Of a stretch of DNA of 7,556 nt, positions 5,707 through 7,556 are shown piece after piece. Within the stretch, counting starts at the first letter, position 1, and each line of letters opens with the position of its first letter. The position numbers were made by a program, and so were the translations under genes. Source of the DNA: Calditrichota bacterium (GTDB lineage: Bacteria > Calditrichota > Calditrichia > RBG-13-44-9); the NCBI GenBank assembly GCA_024276455.1, contig JAJRXE010000087.1:1-7556 (forward strand), given 5' to 3'. The notes beneath the pieces were generated by a model. That model was not told the DNA's origin and did not search any database. It was given only the letters and a program-made list of their open reading frames with translations.

Positions 5707-6597
5707 ATGCCCTTCATTGGTGAAATCGCTGCCCTCACCACCGCCTGTCTGTGGTCGGTGACGGCCATTGTATTTACCCAGGCAAGCAAGCGCATCGGAG
5801 GGCTGCAGGTCAACCTCTTTCGCATTCCGGTGGCGGTGGTGTTGCTGGCAACCACCTATTTTCTGTTCTGGGGAAAAGTGGACGTACCCCGCCAGGCAGC
5901 CCTGATGCTGGCGGTTAGTGGAATAGCCGGACTGGTGATTGGAGACACCTTCCTGTTTAGCGCCATGGCCATCATCGGATCGCGGTTGAGTATGCTGCTC
6001 ATGGCCACCGTGCCGGCCATCACCGCTGTACTCGCTTATCTTTTTCTGGGAGAGCCGTTAACCCCGGTCATGATAATCGGAATGATGGTTACCCTGGCCG
6101 GAGTGAGCTGGGTGGTGGTAGAGCGGGTACCCGAGAGCGGGACAAGCCGACCGCGTTTAACTCCCAAAGGGATACTTTTTGGCATTCTGGGGGCACTGGG
6201 TCAGGCGGTGGGACTGATTTTTGCGAAAAAAGGGTTGGTGCCGCAAATGCATCCTCTGCTGGCCACCCTCATTCGCATGACCAGTGCAGTGCTCATTATC
6301 TGGCCCATCATGCTGCTGGCGCGGCGGGTGAAAAATCCCCTCCGTTTATTCGGCAGCGATCTCACCAGCTTGCGCTACTTGCTTGTTGGAGTGGTGTGCG
6401 GTCCCTTCCTGGGAGTATGGATGTCCCTGGTGGCCATCAAATTCACCGACACCGGAGTCGCAGCCACCCTGATGTCCACCGTACCGGTGACCATGTTGCC
6501 GTTGGTCGTGTTGATTGAAAAAGAGCGTTTGACCTCCCGGGCAGTGGCCGGAGCATTTGTCGCCGTGACCGGCGTGGTGATTCTCATGCTGCGGTAA
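5707..6597 (+). CDS. DMT-superfamily (EamA) transporter
   Basis: This 296-residue inner-membrane protein has about ten transmembrane helices in two homologous halves of five, the drug/metabolite transporter pattern. Approximate helices are at 5-26, 36-55, 66-84, 93-114, 119-138, 154-174, 183-204, 222-243, 250-271 and 277-295. The internal duplication is visible when ATVPAITAVLAYLFLGEPLT (100-119) is set against STVPVTMLPLVVLIEKERLT (257-276); both end helix four or nine with the usual acidic residue before the next helix. The basic, polar linker at 140-154 joins the halves. GGGGAG lies six bases before the ATG. Members export or import small metabolites such as amino acids or nucleotide-derived compounds; the substrate cannot be told from sequence. 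It follows the nucleotidase-like gene after the palindrome array, so it probably has its own promoter. No terminator is seen directly after its stop. Confidence 0.92.
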   Translation: MPFIGEIAALTTACLWSVTAIVFTQASKRIGGLQVNLFRIPVAVVLLATTYFLFWGKVDVPRQAALMLAVSGIAGLVIGDTFLFSAMAIIGSRLSMLLMATVPAITAVLAYLFLGEPLTPVMIIGMMVTLAGVSWVVVERVPESGTSRPRLTPKGILFGILGALGQAVGLIFAKKGLVPQMHPLLATLIRMTSAVLIIWPIMLLARRVKNPLRLFGSDLTSLRYLLVGVVCGPFLGVWMSLVAIKFTDTGVAATLMSTVPVTMLPLVVLIEKERLTSRAVAGAFVAVTGVVILMLR

Positions 6598-6651
6598 GAC
6601 CATAGGTAAAATTTTTGAGATGACGCGAAAATATCTTTTGTAGGAAAGTCC

Positions 6652-6768
6652 GTGATTCATCAAGGAGATGAAGAAGTCACAGATAACAAAGAGAAAGTGT
6701 TTCCGGTGGTTTTGGGAAAGGTTGAGAAATTACCAGTAATTCAATTCTCACGAGACAAAAACCGTTGA
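6652..6768 (+). CDS. Possible small ORF of unknown function (38 codons)
   Basis: A GTG at 6652 is preceded by AGGA at six bases and opens a 38-codon frame ending at a TGA inside the downstream hairpin loop. The predicted peptide is charged and soluble-looking (VIHQGDEEVTDNKEKV, then FPVVLGKVEKLPVIQFSRDKNR). The frame stays open upstream to a stop at 6617-6619, which would also fit a decayed fragment of a longer gene. It resembles nothing I recognise. The protein-like composition and placed Shine-Dalgarno are the only support; chance is quite possible. Confidence 0.22.
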   Translation: MIHQGDEEVTDNKEKVFPVVLGKVEKLPVIQFSRDKNR

Positions 6769-6776
6769 AACGGTTT
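6759..6776 (-). terminator. Hairpin with TGAA/TTCA core; likely minus-strand intrinsic terminator
   Basis: AAACCGT and ACGGTTT form a perfect 7-base stem around TGAA (plus strand). Read on the minus strand, the stem runs directly into TTTTTG (complement of 6756-6761, partly within the stem). It therefore fits an intrinsic terminator for the minus-strand dehydrogenase, whose stop is about 160 bases upstream in that direction. On the plus strand only three Ts follow. It has the same 7-4-7 layout as the palindromes at 5509-5577. Confidence 0.5.
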
Positions 6777-6804
6777 AATAAAAAAGAATTATGATTTTTT
6801 TCCC

Positions 6805-6822
6805 GCCTGGCTGAAGTCAGGT
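6805..6822 (+). repeat. Second TGAA-core hairpin
   Basis: GCCTGGC-TGAA-GTCAGGT forms a 7-base stem with two G-T (G-U in RNA) pairs, at 6805/6822 and 6810/6817. It lies 28 bases after the first TGAA hairpin. A loose T-rich stretch (6823-6839) follows on the plus strand, so it could give weak termination of the transporter transcript, but the T-tract is interrupted. Confidence 0.5.
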
Positions 6823-6938
6823 GTTCATTTCTTTTTATTCGCATTATTCGTATGTTTCGCAGGCTAATAACAATACGGCCGGATTTCAGAAATTCAAAAT
6901 GGCCATTCGAACTTGCGATTTAGGGTTACCTCTCATGG

Positions 6939-7556
6939 TTAAAAGGTGCTCTGAATCAGCCCTCCGTCCACCTGCAGGGAAACCCCGGTCACGTAACTGG
7001 CCCGTTCGCTGCACAGAAAAGCCACCACCTCGCCGATTTCCTCCGGTTTGCCGTAGCGCTTCATGGGAATCCCACGCTGCACCTGCTGGGCGTACTCATC
7101 GGGAGTGATGCCCAGCTCTTTCGCCTTGATTTGGTTCAGATGAATTTGTCGATCGGTGAAAATGTGTCCCGGAAGCACCGCATTAACACAAATATTGTAT
7201 TGCGCCAGATCGTTCGACATAGTTTTGGTCAAAGCCGAGAGCCCGGCCCGGATGGTGTTGCTGATGGCCAGAATGCTTAACGGTTGTTTGGCTACCAGTG
7301 AGGTAATGTGAATAATGCGGCCCCACTTTTGAGCTTTCATGTGGGGAATCACCAGTCGCGAGAGCCGGATCACATTCATTAAAGTGGATTCGATTCCGGC
7401 GTACCACTGCGCTTCGCTCAATTCCTCGAACCGTGCCGCCGGCGGACCTCCCGTATTGGTGACCAGAATGTCCACCTCGCCCAGCTGTTCTACCGTTTCC
7501 CGGTACCAGCGCTCCAGATTAGCCGCTTTGGACACATCGCAGGGCACGGCAATCAC
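6939..7556 (-). CDS. Short-chain dehydrogenase/reductase-like protein, C-terminal 205 residues, degenerate active site
   Basis: This is the C-terminal four-fifths of an SDR-fold protein; the Rossmann glycine motif and true start lie beyond 7556. The first visible codon, GTG, is an internal Val. Numbering from the window edge, it shows CDVSK (6-10), NTGGPP (34-39, replacing the usual NNAG), IIHITS (81-86, keeping the catalytic-type Ser86), VNAVLPGHIFT (124-134) and the C-terminal VTGVSLQVDGG (189-199). The YxxxK catalytic pair is replaced: the Tyr position is S99 and the Lys position R103 in ISNTIRAG. I recall an SDR group annotated as BKR-like that is described as lacking the catalytic tetrad and carrying NTGGPP and SNxxRA-type motifs; this protein fits it. 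It is usually annotated as a 3-oxoacyl-ACP reductase-like protein, but reductase activity is doubtful. It is transcribed towards the EamA gene. Confidence 0.9.
   Translation of the reverse strand: MIAVPCDVSKAANLERWYRETVEQLGEVDILVTNTGGPPAARFEELSEAQWYAGIESTLMNVIRLSRLVIPHMKAQKWGRIIHITSLVAKQPLSILAISNTIRAGLSALTKTMSNDLAQYNICVNAVLPGHIFTDRQIHLNQIKAKELGITPDEYAQQVQRGIPMKRYGKPEEIGEVVAFLCSERASYVTGVSLQVDGGLIQSTF

Larger units (their letters stand above)
6598..6938. other. Convergent intergenic spacer
   Basis: This 341-base stretch lies between the ends of two convergent genes. It holds two hairpins with TGAA cores (6759-6776 and 6805-6822), one of which can act as a minus-strand terminator, and a possible small ORF at 6652-6768. 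From 6823 to 6938 only AT-rich DNA and a short ATTTC-A-GAAAT inverted repeat near 6890 are seen. Confidence 0.6.

Noticed and set aside
5312..5761. Plus-strand open frame of 149 codons crossing the palindromes
   Set aside because: It overlaps the end of the metallophosphoesterase and the start of the transporter in another frame, and runs through the palindrome array with no domain.
6668..6739. ATG-started 23-codon frame after AAGGAG
   Set aside because: The AAGGAG touches the ATG with no spacer, and the frame is very short.
6676..6842. Minus-strand open frame through both TGAA hairpins
   Set aside because: Its sequence is made largely of the hairpin arms and AT-rich linkers; it looks like a by-product of the repeat unit rather than a gene.

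Overview
The window looks like a chromosomal segment of a Gram-negative-type bacterium with moderate GC. Genes are compact, one gene has a Sec-type signal peptide, and the start signals are Shine-Dalgarno driven. A TPR plus periplasmic-binding-fold protein, a fatty-acid synthesis gene and palindromic repeats between genes would suit the FCB/Calditrichota/KSB1 sphere. That placement is an impression from gene content, not something the sequence proves. No rRNA, tRNA, CRISPR array, insertion sequence or prophage gene was seen.

Layout. (1) The left side is on the minus strand: accD (1284 down to 400, acetyl-CoA carboxylase carboxyltransferase beta), then a 234-base gap, then the first 55 codons of surE (165 down to 1), cut by the window edge. 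(2) A 340-base divergent intergenic region holds a near-consensus promoter for the plus strand (TTGACA, 17 bases, TATATT). (3) A tight plus-strand cluster of three genes runs from 1625 to 5468. It encodes a TTG-initiated exported protein with TPRs and a type I periplasmic-binding fold, an 86-residue HNH-like zinc protein, and a 556-residue metallophosphoesterase/5'-nucleotidase-like protein. Gaps of 40 and 27 bases suggest one operon. (4) A 238-base spacer carries three consecutive perfect palindromes with 25-26 base centre spacing. (5) A DMT/EamA transporter lies at 5707-6597 (+). (6) A 341-base convergent spacer carries two more hairpins and a possible small ORF. (7) The C-terminal 205 codons of a minus-strand short-chain dehydrogenase with a degenerate active site end the window.

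How the genes relate. accD feeds fatty-acid synthesis, and the SDR resembles beta-ketoacyl-ACP reductases but lacks the catalytic pair, so a direct link is doubtful. surE and the metallophosphoesterase belong to unrelated nucleotidase-type families and lie within 4 kb of each other, on opposite strands.

The most notable non-coding signal is a family of five 18-base hairpins with 7-base arms around a TTAA or TGAA core. Three stand in tandem after the operon and two sit between the convergent genes. The three tandem copies differ at two arm positions, and each difference is matched by a compensating change in the opposite arm.
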